Assembly: GCF_003426775.1 (NCBI RefSeq)
Contig: NZ_QJUG01000069.1
Coordinates: 1 to 36,846, forward strand
From: Allorhizocola rhizosphaerae
GTDB lineage: Bacteria; Actinomycetota; Actinomycetes; Mycobacteriales; Micromonosporaceae
Length of the DNA: 36,846 nucleotides
Direction of reading: 5' to 3'
Shown: positions 23,309 through 31,598 of the stretch, one piece after another
How positions within the stretch are numbered: position 1 is the stretch's first letter
Layout of the letters: every line of letters begins with the position of its first letter
Program-made: the position numbers and the translations under genes
Notes under the pieces: model-generated
What the model saw: the letters and a program-made list of their open reading frames with translations, nothing else
What the model was told of the DNA's origin: nothing
Database searches by the model: none

Positions 23309-24295
23309 TCAGGTCCATGAGAGCGCCTCGCGCAGCTTGTCGTAGGTGGGCGCGAGCTCACGCAGTGCGGCCGCCGCAGTGGGGAAGTCTCTGGTCACCA
23401 TCGGGTACTGCAACGAGCCCACGAGCCGGGCCTGACTCGCGGCGATCTCGGCCGCATCGCGCAAGCCCGCCAGCCGCAGGCAATCCGCGGTGTCGCTCAG
23501 CCTGCGCGCACCGACCCGGATCGCGAAGTAGATCATGTGCTCCCGCAGGCCGGCCCCGGCCCCGGCCTCGACCATCTGCGCGACGCGCTCGGCGGCCTCG
23601 GCGTTGCCCAGGCTGCCGGGCGGCATCTGCACATCCGTGCGCATGGACAAGCGGTCGATCGCGTTGGGGATGATGGACCGGATCGCATCGGCCGGCGCCA
23701 CATCGGCGAGCTTCGCGAAGTCGGTGCGCATCGTGTACGGGTCGCCGTAATCGACGGTCTCCGCACGCCAGGCGGTCATGAAGACGTCGACCGGGACCTC
23801 GGCGTACGGATATCCGTGCGGGTCGTGCATGAGCACGCGCCGGTCGTCGACGTCGAGCACCACCACGAAGTGATCTGCGCCGATGGGACCGGTCATCTCG
23901 GGTTGGTGATGCAGGTGGCCCATCTCGACCGGCCCCACCCAGACCGGGCCTTTGCGTGCCGCCGCCGCGAGCCGGGCGAGCGCTTCGCTCGCGTCACCAC
24001 CCTTGGTCACGGTCGACGTCCAGCCGAGCGCACTGAGCGCCTGGTCGAACCCCAGCTCGGGATTCCACCCGTACGCGTCGAAGAACATCGTTGTCCCGCC
24101 GATGAGCTGCATGCCGAACGGGCCGCCCGTGGCCACCTCGATGACCGCAGTGGAGGGAGCTGAGCCGCCTGGCCCGGGGCCGTCCCGCCTCGGTCCCGCC
24201 GGGTCTGCGGCCCCGCCGGCAGCCTCACCCATCAGCATGGCGAACGAGTTGGCGTAGCAGTACGGACCGCTGCCGACATAGGCAAGGTGGCGCAT
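23309..24295 (-). CDS. BtrH-like papain-fold protein
   Basis: A 328-residue protein with AAGGGG six bases before its ATG. It begins 'MRHLAYVGSGPYCYANSFAM', with Cys13 in the position of the catalytic Cys of BtrH-N/C39-like proteins. His142 (GADHFVV) and Asp158 (LMHDPHG) complete a plausible Cys-His-Asp triad. BtrH is an acyltransferase-like enzyme of butirosin synthesis; here peptidase, acyltransferase or non-catalytic roles are all possible. Residues about 24-47 are a Gly/Pro/Ala-rich insert. The second half is helical and unassigned. It is 11 bp downstream of the MerR gene, suggesting the regulator controls it and both respond to the same small molecule (inference). Confidence 0.7.
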   Translation of the reverse strand: MRHLAYVGSGPYCYANSFAMLMGEAAGGAADPAGPRRDGPGPGGSAPSTAVIEVATGGPFGMQLIGGTTMFFDAYGWNPELGFDQALSALGWTSTVTKGGDASEALARLAAAARKGPVWVGPVEMGHLHHQPEMTGPIGADHFVVVLDVDDRRVLMHDPHGYPYAEVPVDVFMTAWRAETVDYGDPYTMRTDFAKLADVAPADAIRSIIPNAIDRLSMRTDVQMPPGSLGNAEAAERVAQMVEAGAGAGLREHMIYFAIRVGARRLSDTADCLRLAGLRDAAEIAASQARLVGSLQYPMVTRDFPTAAAALRELAPTYDKLREALSWT

Positions 24296-24306
24296 GGGTA
24301 ACCCCT

Positions 24307-25101
24307 TCAAACGATCGGATAGGCGACGTCGAACAGCGCGCCCGTTCCCGGATAGATTTCGTACGGATGCCCGGTGCACATCACGCCGGGCCGCGCATCG
24401 GTCCAGGCCTCCAGCGCGTCATAGACCCGCAGGATCAGCGGGATGTCCTCGTGGTCCGGCGGCGCGGGCAGATATGCCTCGGTGTGCGCGGGCACGAGCC
24501 GGATGTGCAGGTCGTCGACCGGCTCAACGGTCCCGGTGTAGCAGACCGCCACCTCGACCAGCGCCTCGCTGTCCGGCGTCACCAGGTCGTGGAAGAACGC
24601 CAGCTTGGTGCCATCGCCGGGCAGCCCGCAGGCACGCAGATGCGCCCGGATATCCCGCTCGGCCGTGCGAAGGTGATCCTCAAGGCCTCCGCTGTCGACG
24701 CGACGGCTGCGGCACAGCACCTTCGTCTCCGGCACCTCCCGCAAAGCGACGGCCGCCATGAGTTCCGCGTCAATCGAACCGTCCGTGGCCTCGACCATCG
24801 CCGCATGCTCGTCGAGTTGCTCGCGCTGGCTGCGCAGCCACCCGCGCAACTCCAGCGCCCGCGCGTCCGGCGTCATGTCGGCGAGATAACCGATCCGCGC
24901 CAGTGGCAGCCCGAGCCCGCGCAGCCGTGCGATCAGGCGAGCGCGCGGCAGCTGGTCGGCGGCGTAGTAGCGATATCCGGTCGCCGGGTCCACCCGCGCG
25001 GGGACGAGCAGGCCCTGCTCGGCGTAGAGGCGCAGCGCCTTGGGCGAAAGCCGCGCGGCCGCCCCGAACTCCCCCGCCAGCAGGTATTTCGTCTCACGCA
25101 C
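24307..25101 (-). CDS. MerR-family regulator with GyrI-like ligand domain
   Basis: A 264-residue activator. The N-terminal winged helix, 'LLAGEFGAAARLSPKALRLY' then 'AEQGLLVPARVDPATGYRYY', is classic MerR, followed by the dimerisation helix. The C-terminal half, from 'TKVLCRSRRVDSGGLEDHLR' on, resembles GyrI/AraC-type small-molecule-binding domains that sense drugs. It starts with a GTG and has no Shine-Dalgarno. A promoter with the MerR-type 19-bp spacer lies directly in front, so it is probably autoregulated and also drives the BtrH-like gene. Confidence 0.88.
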   Translation of the reverse strand: MRETKYLLAGEFGAAARLSPKALRLYAEQGLLVPARVDPATGYRYYAADQLPRARLIARLRGLGLPLARIGYLADMTPDARALELRGWLRSQREQLDEHAAMVEATDGSIDAELMAAVALREVPETKVLCRSRRVDSGGLEDHLRTAERDIRAHLRACGLPGDGTKLAFFHDLVTPDSEALVEVAVCYTGTVEPVDDLHIRLVPAHTEAYLPAPPDHEDIPLILRVYDALEAWTDARPGVMCTGHPYEIYPGTGALFDVAYPIV

Positions 25102-25107
25102 GCCGCC

Positions 25108-25138
25108 AGTCTGCGGCGTGCCCCTGGGGCGAGGTCAA
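25108..25138 (-). promoter_or_regulatory. MerR-type promoter with 19-bp spacer and dyad
   Basis: On the minus strand TTGACC (25138-25133) and CAGACT (25113-25108) are 19 bp apart. The spacer contains the dyad GCCCC-A-GGGGC (25130-25120). Overlong spacers around a dyad are the signature of promoters that MerR proteins activate by twisting DNA. The GTG of the MerR gene follows the -10 by six bases, which implies a leaderless mRNA. Confidence 0.6.
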
Positions 25139-25162
25139 GCCACCCCTTCCCGTTTCATGAAC

Positions 25163-26734
25163 TTACGTCCATGTTTGACGGCGTGTCGGCGCATCAGCTT
25201 CATGATCGACCTCCGGCGGGGGCGGCGGGGATCCGATCGATTCCAGTGCGGACAGTTGGGCGCGCAGCGCCTCGATCCGGGCACGTGTCTGCTCCACGTC
25301 GGCCAGGTGTAGCAGCTCGATGGTCTCATACAGTTCGGGCAGGTCCAGCGGCTTGACCGCCTGCAGCACCCGTGTGCTGGGCAGCGGCATGTGATTGGCG
25401 GTCCATTCGCCGTCGCGATAGCGCAGCGTCACGACGACGGGCCTTTGCTCCAGCCCGGTGACCCCGAGCGGCAGATGCCGCTGTGCCAGCCCGCCCAGCG
25501 ACTGGACCCAGACCGGCAATGGTTTGGCCGTCGTATTCATTTGACGCCATACTCGGTACCCGATAACCGGTGAAAGGGTCGCGCAGAAGTAGAGCAGTCC
25601 GGCCAGCAGCATGGCCCCGGTGAGCCCGGCACCCTCCACAAACCATGCGCCGACCATGCCACCCAGCGGGATCCCGCCGAACACGAACGCCCCGGCGAGC
25701 CCAAACACCCTGGCCTGCAAGGGTTTTGGCACCCGCTCGTACAGCAGCGCACCATAAGCCGGGTTGATCGTCGACATGGCCACCCCGGCCACGAACGTCA
25801 CCGCGAGGATCACGGCCAGGTTGTCGGTCAGGCCCAGCACGAAAAACCGCGGCGCCCCACCGATCAGGTAACCTGCCACAAAGGTCGGGTACCGCGGGAG
25901 CTTGGTGATCAGCCCGATCAGCGCGAGGTTGCCCAGGATGCCGCCGAGGGCGAGCGTGCCGCCGATCCAACCCAGCGCGACCGGCGACTGGTACTCCGCC
26001 ATCACCCACAGCGGGACCAGCACGACGCCGCTGGCCTGGTTGAACAGGTTGGTCACGAACATCATCCGCACGATGCTGGTCAGCAGCCGATCCTTGCGCA
26101 GAAACTCGTAACCGCTCTTGAGTGCCTGGCCATAGGGCTCGCGCTCCTTGCCCTCCGGTTGCGTGGTGTCCGTCTTGATCCGCACCAGCAGCATGACGAT
26201 GATCGCGCAGATGAAGTGCGAGGCGGCGTCGAGCCAGATCGCTCCGGTCGGGCCGATCCACGCGATGACGAGGCCACCGAGACCCGCGCCGAGCGTGGTG
26301 TTGATCCGCTGCAGCCCCGCATAGATCGCGACGACCCGAGGCATGGGCGTGCCCGCCGCCTCCGCCACCGGTTGCAGGAGGACCCGCTTGGCCCTGTCTC
26401 CAACCCCTTGGACGGTACCGATCAGGGCCACGCACCCGAGCAGGATGAGAAAGTCGATCTGGGCAAACATGGCGATCCCGGCGATGAGCACGCCGCTCAG
26501 CACGTCCTGCAAAATCGACACGCGCCGCATGCCGAACCGGTCGACCAGCGGGGTGCCGAAGATCCCCGACAGCACATAGGGCAGCGTCTGGCACAGCCCG
26601 ACCAGGCCCATCTTGGTCGGGCTGCCCGTGGTGACGAGCACCAACCACGGGATCGCGAGAAACGACATCTTCGAGCCGACCGATGAGATCCCCTCAGCCG
26701 CCAATAGGGAGATCAGCCCAGTCCGCCGCCGCAT
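25163..26734 (-). CDS. MFS transporter with C-terminal helical extension
   Basis: A 523-residue membrane protein with about twelve helices and the cytoplasmic-loop motif 'GTPLVDRFGMRRV' between helices 2 and 3, as in MFS drug or macrolide exporters. After the last helix a cytoplasmic extension of about 115 residues ends in a heptad-like segment (ELYETIELLHLADVEQTRAR...LRAQLSALE), probably a short coiled coil; this is longer than usual. I chose the ATG at 26734, which begins just before helix 1; the frame stays open far upstream without coding character. It lies upstream of the MerR gene on the same strand, separated by the MerR-type promoter. The substrate is unknown. Confidence 0.85.
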   Translation of the reverse strand: MRRRTGLISLLAAEGISSVGSKMSFLAIPWLVLVTTGSPTKMGLVGLCQTLPYVLSGIFGTPLVDRFGMRRVSILQDVLSGVLIAGIAMFAQIDFLILLGCVALIGTVQGVGDRAKRVLLQPVAEAAGTPMPRVVAIYAGLQRINTTLGAGLGGLVIAWIGPTGAIWLDAASHFICAIIVMLLVRIKTDTTQPEGKEREPYGQALKSGYEFLRKDRLLTSIVRMMFVTNLFNQASGVVLVPLWVMAEYQSPVALGWIGGTLALGGILGNLALIGLITKLPRYPTFVAGYLIGGAPRFFVLGLTDNLAVILAVTFVAGVAMSTINPAYGALLYERVPKPLQARVFGLAGAFVFGGIPLGGMVGAWFVEGAGLTGAMLLAGLLYFCATLSPVIGYRVWRQMNTTAKPLPVWVQSLGGLAQRHLPLGVTGLEQRPVVVTLRYRDGEWTANHMPLPSTRVLQAVKPLDLPELYETIELLHLADVEQTRARIEALRAQLSALESIGSPPPPPEVDHEADAPTRRQTWT

Positions 26735-26942
26735 GCCCCCACTGTCCACTAGGGAGGGCGCCCGTGCCATCGGTCGGATGCACATCGCGCCCGATGCTGC
26801 CCGCGTCGCTCTACCAGCCGCCGTCCGCTGGAGGACCCGCGGCGCAGCCCCACGAAGCGTTCGCGGCCACTCGCGGACCGCCGCGGTTGCGCACGAACAT
26901 CGCGCCGATGAACCGAGCTGGGTGAACCGATAGATTGGCGCC
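26735..26942. other. Divergent intergenic region
   Basis: This gap holds the start regions of the MFS gene (minus) and the Asp-box gene (plus). Besides TAGATT at 26931 I see no clear element. The 200-bp stretch has open frames on both strands but no coding pattern. Confidence 0.4.
26931..26936 (+). promoter_or_regulatory. Putative leaderless -10 (TAGATT)
   Basis: TAGATT is followed by six bases and the ATG at 26943, with no ribosome-binding site. A TGAACC 16 bp upstream is a weak -35. Confidence 0.45.
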
Positions 26943-27986
26943 ATGACACCCATGGTTGCTTTAACCCTCGCAGCGTCCATGACAGTGGGCATCACTCCCT
27001 CCGCCGAAAGCTTCGATCCAATGTGGACGGCGACCGCCGACACCGGGGTGACGGCGCGGCTGCGCGGCCTGAGCCCGGTCAGCGACAAGGTCGCCTGGGC
27101 GAGCGGCAGCGCGGGCGCGGTCCTGCGCACCACCGACGGCGGCCGCAGCTGGCAGCTGGTCGGGCCGCCCGAGACGGCAGATCTGCAGTTTCGCGACATC
27201 GAGGCGTTCGACGCCGACAGCGCCGTGATCCTGGCGATCGGGCCGGGCGAGTCCTCGCGCGTGTACCGGACCGACGACGGCGGCGCCTCGTGGACCGAGA
27301 CCTTCCGCAACACCGATGAGAACGCCTTCTACGACTGCATGGCGTTCTTCGACCACCGGCGCGGGATCGCCCTGTCCGACCCGGTGGGCGGCAAGTTCCG
27401 CATTCTGTCCACTTCGGATGGTGGGCGGTCGTGGAGCGTCAACCCCAACGATGGCATGCCCGCGGCGCTTGAGGGTGAGTTCGCGTTCGCCGCGAGCGGC
27501 ACCTGTTTGGTGACAGCCGGATTCGGTCGCGACGCGTGGTTTGCCACCGGCGGCGGCGCGGAGGCACGCGTGTTCCACAGCCGCGACCGCGGGCGCACGT
27601 GGCGCGTCACCGACTCGCCGATCCCGAGCGGGCCGAGCGCGGGCATCTACTCGCTCGCCTTCGCCACGCCATGGCACGGGCTGGCCGTCGGCGGCGACTT
27701 CGCCGTGCCCGAGTCCGCGCCCGACGGCGCCGCCTACAGCCGGGATGGCGGCAAGACCTGGACCGTCTCCTCCACCATCCCGGGCGAATACCGCTCCGGT
27801 GTCGCCTTCATCCCATCCGGCATCCACCGCGCGATCGCGGTCGGGCCGACCGGCAGTGATCACACCCGCGACGGCGGCCGCACGTGGACCCGCTTCGACA
27901 CGTCCAGCCTCGACAGCGTCCAATGTGTACACCGGACGTGCTGGGGCTCGGGCGCGAACGGCCGCGTCGTCAAGATGACGCTCTAG
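26943..27986 (+). CDS. Secreted Asp-box (BNR/YCF48-like) beta-propeller protein
   Basis: A 347-residue protein with an N-terminal signal (about residues 1-22). It carries six Asp-box motifs of the form S/T-x-D-x-G-x-T/S-W: TTDGGRSW, TDDGGASW, TSDGGRSW, SRDRGRTW, SRDGGKTW and TRDGGRTW. These mark the blades of a six- or seven-bladed propeller as in sialidases and YCF48/Hcf136. The catalytic residues of sialidases are not recognisable, so a binding or assembly role is as likely as hydrolysis. Bacterial relatives are often annotated as oxidoreductases without evidence. A 10-bp stem follows the stop. Confidence 0.8.
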   Translation: MTPMVALTLAASMTVGITPSAESFDPMWTATADTGVTARLRGLSPVSDKVAWASGSAGAVLRTTDGGRSWQLVGPPETADLQFRDIEAFDADSAVILAIGPGESSRVYRTDDGGASWTETFRNTDENAFYDCMAFFDHRRGIALSDPVGGKFRILSTSDGGRSWSVNPNDGMPAALEGEFAFAASGTCLVTAGFGRDAWFATGGGAEARVFHSRDRGRTWRVTDSPIPSGPSAGIYSLAFATPWHGLAVGGDFAVPESAPDGAAYSRDGGKTWTVSSTIPGEYRSGVAFIPSGIHRAIAVGPTGSDHTRDGGRTWTRFDTSSLDSVQCVHRTCWGSGANGRVVKMTL

Positions 27987-27991
27987 GCGAG

Positions 27992-28040
27992 CGGGACCGG
28001 CACGCCCCAAACGGCCCCGGCTGGAGCGACGCCGGTCCCG
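27992..28040 (+). terminator. 10-bp stem after the Asp-box gene
   Basis: CGGGACCGGC (27992-28001) pairs exactly with GCCGGTCCCG (28031-28040) over a 29-nt GC-rich loop, beginning 5 bp after the stop codon. No T-tract follows, but the position is right. Confidence 0.5.
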
Positions 28041-28097
28041 ACACCGCGCGCAACGCGGCACGCACGCCGGGGCGCACCGCAAATCTATGTAAAAGAA

Positions 28098-28103
28098 TAT
28101 GGT
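28098..28103 (+). promoter_or_regulatory. Possible -10 (TATGGT) in an AT-rich patch before the GH127 gene
   Basis: Bases 28081-28103 are the most AT-rich spot in this area and include TATGGT. Transcripts from here would start almost at the ATG at 28113, which favours that start if the promoter is real. Confidence 0.3.
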
Positions 28104-28145
28104 TGCACCTGGATGCGGCCCGTGCTCCGGGCGCTGAATAGCGCT

Positions 28146-30623
28146 ATGACCGGATTCAGGATCAGCCGGCGGTGCGCTTTGGCGGCCGGTGCGGGGGCCG
28201 CGATACTGGCCACGTCTTGGCGCAGCGGCTCAGCGAGTGCGGCGGCAGCGCCCGCGGTGCTCGACGTCTTTGATTATCAGGGGGTACGCCTGCTGCCCTC
28301 GCGCTGGCGGGCGCAGCAGGACGCGGTGCTGGACTACTACCTGGCCGTGCCGACGGACAGCTACCTACGCGGATTCCGGGTGCGTGCGGGCCGGCCCGCG
28401 CCAGGCGCCGAGCTGGGCGGCTGGTACTCCGCCGATTTCTTCAACCCGTTCGGCCAGATCGTGTCGGGCCTGGCCCGGTTTTACGCGGCCACCGGGCGGC
28501 AGGACGCCAAGGACAAGGTGCACGCGCTGGCGGCCGGGTTCCGCGAGTGCATCGCGCCCGACCTGTTCTTCTTCTACAGCGACCGGCCCAACGCCACGCA
28601 CTACGGATACGACAAGATGCTGTGCGGCATGCTCGACGCCTGGCTGTATTGCGGTGACACCAACGCGCGGGATGCGCTGACGCCGATCACGTTCTGGGCG
28701 GCGGCCAACCTCTCCCAGGACACGCGCTACAACAGCGGCCCCGCCGAGTGGTACACGCTCAGCGAGAACCTGTATCGCGCCTATCTGGCCACCGGCAACA
28801 CGGGCTACCGCGACTTCGCGCGGATCTGGGAATACCGCGGCTTCTGGGACCACTTCCATCCGGCGCCGGGCGAGGACTGGTTCGCCGATCCCACCAACGG
28901 CGAGCAGGTCTGGTGGTACCACGCCTACAGCCACGTCAACAGCCTGAGCGGGCTGGGCGCCGGGTTCCTGGCCAACGGGGACGAGTACTACCGTGCCGCC
29001 CTCGGCGTCGCCTACGACACCATCCGCGGCGCGCAGTCGTTCGCAACCGGGGGCTACGGCCCCTACGAGATGATGCTCAAAGACCGCTCGACGCTGGCGG
29101 GGCTGTTGCGAACCGCCTACAGCCGCAACCACTTCGAGACGCAGTGCGGTTCGTGGGCGGTTTTCAAGGCCTGCAAGTACCTGTTGCGCCTTACCGGCGA
29201 CGCGAGGTTCGGCGACTGGGCCGAGCAGATGCTCTACAACGGCGTCGGGGCGAGCATGCAGAGCCTGCCCGACGGGCGGGTGCAGTACTACTCCGACTAC
29301 AACAGCCGGGGCGGGGTGAAGGTGGCCACCAGCCCATGGTCGTGCTGCTCGGGCACGCGGCCGCAGGCGGTGGCCGACTACACCGACATGGTGTTCCTGC
29401 GCGCGCCGGGTGAGCTGTATGTCAACCTGTTCCTGCCGTCCACAGTGGACTGGGCTGCGGCCGGAGTGCGTGCGCGGCTGGAGACGACGTTCCCGGAGTC
29501 GGACGTGATGCGCCTGACGATCGAGCGGGCGCCGGCGACCGCGCTCGCGGTGAAGCTGCGTGCCCCGGGCTGGCTGGCCGCCGCGCCGACGGCGCGTGTC
29601 AACGGGGCCGGCGTGCCGATCGCTGCCGACGCGCGGCATTGGCTGACGGTGAGCCGGGTGTGGCGGGTCAATGACGTGCTGGAGGTGACGCTGCCCACGG
29701 GTGCGCGGCCGCGACTGGTCCGGTTTGACCCGGCGACGCCGTATCCCGTGGCGCTCGCGCAGGGCCCGGTGACCCTCGCCTACGGCGCCACAATCAATCC
29801 GGCGCGCACCACGCCACCGCAGTCCATTGTGGACAGCCTGCAAAGGATTCCGGGCACGCTCGACTACCGGATCGGCGCGACCGGGGCGGCCGTGGTGCGC
29901 CCGTACTACGCGTACCAGCCGGGCGAGCGCTACTTCCTGTATCTCGACCCGGCGGCCGGGCCGGGCGTGGCCTACACCGGCACGTGGGGCGACAACTGGA
30001 TCTGGGGCTACACGCGGTCCGACGCGGCCGGCGGGGCGGCCGAGGCCGAGTTCGAGGGCACGGGCATCCGCTGGGAGTGGCGGCAGTTCAACGACGCAGG
30101 CGTGGCAAGGGTCGAGATCGATGGGCGCTTTATCGGGACGGTGGACCAGTTCAACCCGGCCGAGGACCCGTGGCGCGTCGGAATCGCGGCCGGCGCTCAG
30201 TTCACGGGGCTGAGCGCCGGCCGGCACCGGATCAAGATCACCGGCGCCAACATCAGCCTGCACGACATCCAGAGCCTCGGTCCCGAGGCAGCGGGCCAGG
30301 TCGGCTACTCCGGTCCGTGGAACCTGAACATGCACCTGGCCTACACCAACTCCACCGGCTCGGCGGCCGAGATCGAGCTGCAGGGCAGCGGCATCCGCTG
30401 GAAGTGGCAGCGGTTCGACGACGCGGGCATCGCCCGGGTGGAGATCGACGGCCGGGTGGTCGGAACGGTCGACCAGTACGGCCCGCAGCGGGGTGTGCCC
30501 GCGCAGTCCGACTTCACCGGCCTGGGCGCGGGCAGGCACCGCATCCGTGTTGTCTGCACCGGCACGAAGCAGGCGGCGTCAGCCAACACATATCTCAATG
30601 TGCAAGCATTCGAACCACTGTAG
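28146..30623 (+). CDS. Tat-exported GH127-type glycosidase with duplicated C-terminal modules
   Basis: An 825-residue secreted enzyme related to GH127 beta-L-arabinofuranosidases, which release arabinose using a zinc-bound cysteine nucleophile. A Tat signal (ISRRCALAAGAG) opens the protein, followed by an alpha/alpha-barrel. Likely catalytic parts are Glu308 in 'TGGYGPYE', Glu331 and Cys334 in 'FETQCGS', and Cys400-Cys401 in 'WSCCSGT'. The E-x2-C spacing is one residue longer than the E-x-C of the characterised enzyme as I recall it. The C-terminus has two homologous modules (29967-30250 and 30300-30560), each with 'GxGIRWxWxxFxDAGxARVEIDGR' and 'FTGLxAGRHRI', probably carbohydrate-binding. 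An ATG at 28113 is an alternative start. Two GTCCANNNTGGAC palindromes lie inside. Confidence 0.8.
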   Translation: MTGFRISRRCALAAGAGAAILATSWRSGSASAAAAPAVLDVFDYQGVRLLPSRWRAQQDAVLDYYLAVPTDSYLRGFRVRAGRPAPGAELGGWYSADFFNPFGQIVSGLARFYAATGRQDAKDKVHALAAGFRECIAPDLFFFYSDRPNATHYGYDKMLCGMLDAWLYCGDTNARDALTPITFWAAANLSQDTRYNSGPAEWYTLSENLYRAYLATGNTGYRDFARIWEYRGFWDHFHPAPGEDWFADPTNGEQVWWYHAYSHVNSLSGLGAGFLANGDEYYRAALGVAYDTIRGAQSFATGGYGPYEMMLKDRSTLAGLLRTAYSRNHFETQCGSWAVFKACKYLLRLTGDARFGDWAEQMLYNGVGASMQSLPDGRVQYYSDYNSRGGVKVATSPWSCCSGTRPQAVADYTDMVFLRAPGELYVNLFLPSTVDWAAAGVRARLETTFPESDVMRLTIERAPATALAVKLRAPGWLAAAPTARVNGAGVPIAADARHWLTVSRVWRVNDVLEVTLPTGARPRLVRFDPATPYPVALAQGPVTLAYGATINPARTTPPQSIVDSLQRIPGTLDYRIGATGAAVVRPYYAYQPGERYFLYLDPAAGPGVAYTGTWGDNWIWGYTRSDAAGGAAEAEFEGTGIRWEWRQFNDAGVARVEIDGRFIGTVDQFNPAEDPWRVGIAAGAQFTGLSAGRHRIKITGANISLHDIQSLGPEAAGQVGYSGPWNLNMHLAYTNSTGSAAEIELQGSGIRWKWQRFDDAGIARVEIDGRVVGTVDQYGPQRGVPAQSDFTGLGAGRHRIRVVCTGTKQAASANTYLNVQAFEPL
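29438..29450. repeat. GTCCANNNTGGAC palindrome, copy 2
   Basis: It lies inside the GH127 gene and is phased as TCC-ACA-GTG-GAC (Ser-Thr-Val-Asp). Confidence 0.6.
29822..29834. repeat. GTCCANNNTGGAC palindrome, copy 3
   Basis: It lies inside the GH127 gene and is phased as TCC-ATT-GTG-GAC (Ser-Ile-Val-Asp). ATT is a rare codon in this DNA. Confidence 0.6.
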
Positions 30624-31553
30624 GTGATTGTCTTGTCGCGCAAGCTTTTCTCGTTAACGCTCGTGCTCGTGCTCGCCGGATGTCACGGCGACACCGATGC
30701 GGCGCAAGACGTCACATCGACGTCGGCCACGCTGACGGCGTGGGGCGTGCCGGAAACCTCTTCAACCGACTTCTTTTCGAGTACGGGACGAGCCCGCAGT
30801 TTGTCCGGCAGACCCCGGTGCGTCACGCCGACGGGCTCACGCCGGGCCGGAAACAATTTCAACCCGCTGTGGAAGACGTACACGACAGGCGACTATCAGC
30901 AGGGCGACGTCAAAATCGTGCGGGTCGACGGGCGATACTACGCGTCGGGCAGCGGCTGCACACTGCGCGTCTCGCCGGATCTGCGCAACTGGGATTACGT
31001 GGCCACGCACGATGACGGCACGGGCCACCAGGTGCCGACCGAGGTGTGCGGGAGCGCGCGTGGCATGCATCCGCCCAACGGCAAGCTGGAACCGGTGTCC
31101 GGCGATCAGAACGTGAACTACTGGGGCACCGAGGTGACCCGGGTGGGCGCGACGTGGGTGCTGGTGACGAGCTTCATGCGGCCGTGGGATCTGCCCGGCA
31201 GGCACGCCGGATACAGCCGCGGCGCGATCTATGTGGCGACGGCGTGCAACCCGGCCGGGCCGTACACGTGGGCTTCCGACGCGGCCGTGCGCGATCCAGA
31301 CTCCACGCTCATCGATCCTTCGGTGTTTGCGGATCCCAACACCGGCCGGATCTGGCTCACGTATGTGCAGCATCGCGACTATCCCACGTGGACACTGCAC
31401 AACGAGCTGCGGGCGATCGAGCTCGACCCGGCGAACCTTACCGTGCCACGGGCCGGCGCGGGCACGGCCCGGCCCACTGGGCGTGCCAGTCCCGTAAGCA
31501 CATCCACACACGCTGATCATGGCCGGCAACCGATTCCCCGAGTCTCGCTGTAG
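30624..31553 (+). pseudogene. Truncated, frame-damaged GH43-like lipoprotein
   Basis: The frame starts with a GTG one base after the GH127 stop and opens with a lipoprotein signal (LVLVLAGC). A Fn3-like start 'VTSTSATLTAWG' then breaks up: its natural continuation 'GNLFNRLLFEYGTSPQFVRQ' then 'TPVRHADGL' lies in a different frame (about 30747-30840). After that the first frame resumes with a five-bladed-propeller start, 'QGDVKIVRVDGRYYASGS' and 'STLIDPSVFADPNTGRIWLTYV'. These fit the first two catalytic Asp regions of GH43. The frame ends soon after 'LRAIELDPANLTVP', before the third blade that should carry the catalytic Glu. It is therefore a broken gene. The intact form probably worked with the GH127 enzyme on arabinose-containing glycans. 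Confidence 0.65.
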
Positions 31554-31598
31554 CCGGCGTGCAACGGTTGTGCCCACGTCGAATTTGGACGGCGGCCG

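Noticed and set aside
26613-26933. Plus-strand open frame in the gap before the Asp-box gene
   Set aside because: It overlaps the MFS start on the other strand, has no ribosome-binding site and shows no recognisable domain.
28365-30539. A 2.2-kb minus-strand open frame across the GH127 gene
   Set aside because: The translation is His/Arg/Gly/Val-rich without motifs, typical of the complement of GC-rich coding DNA.
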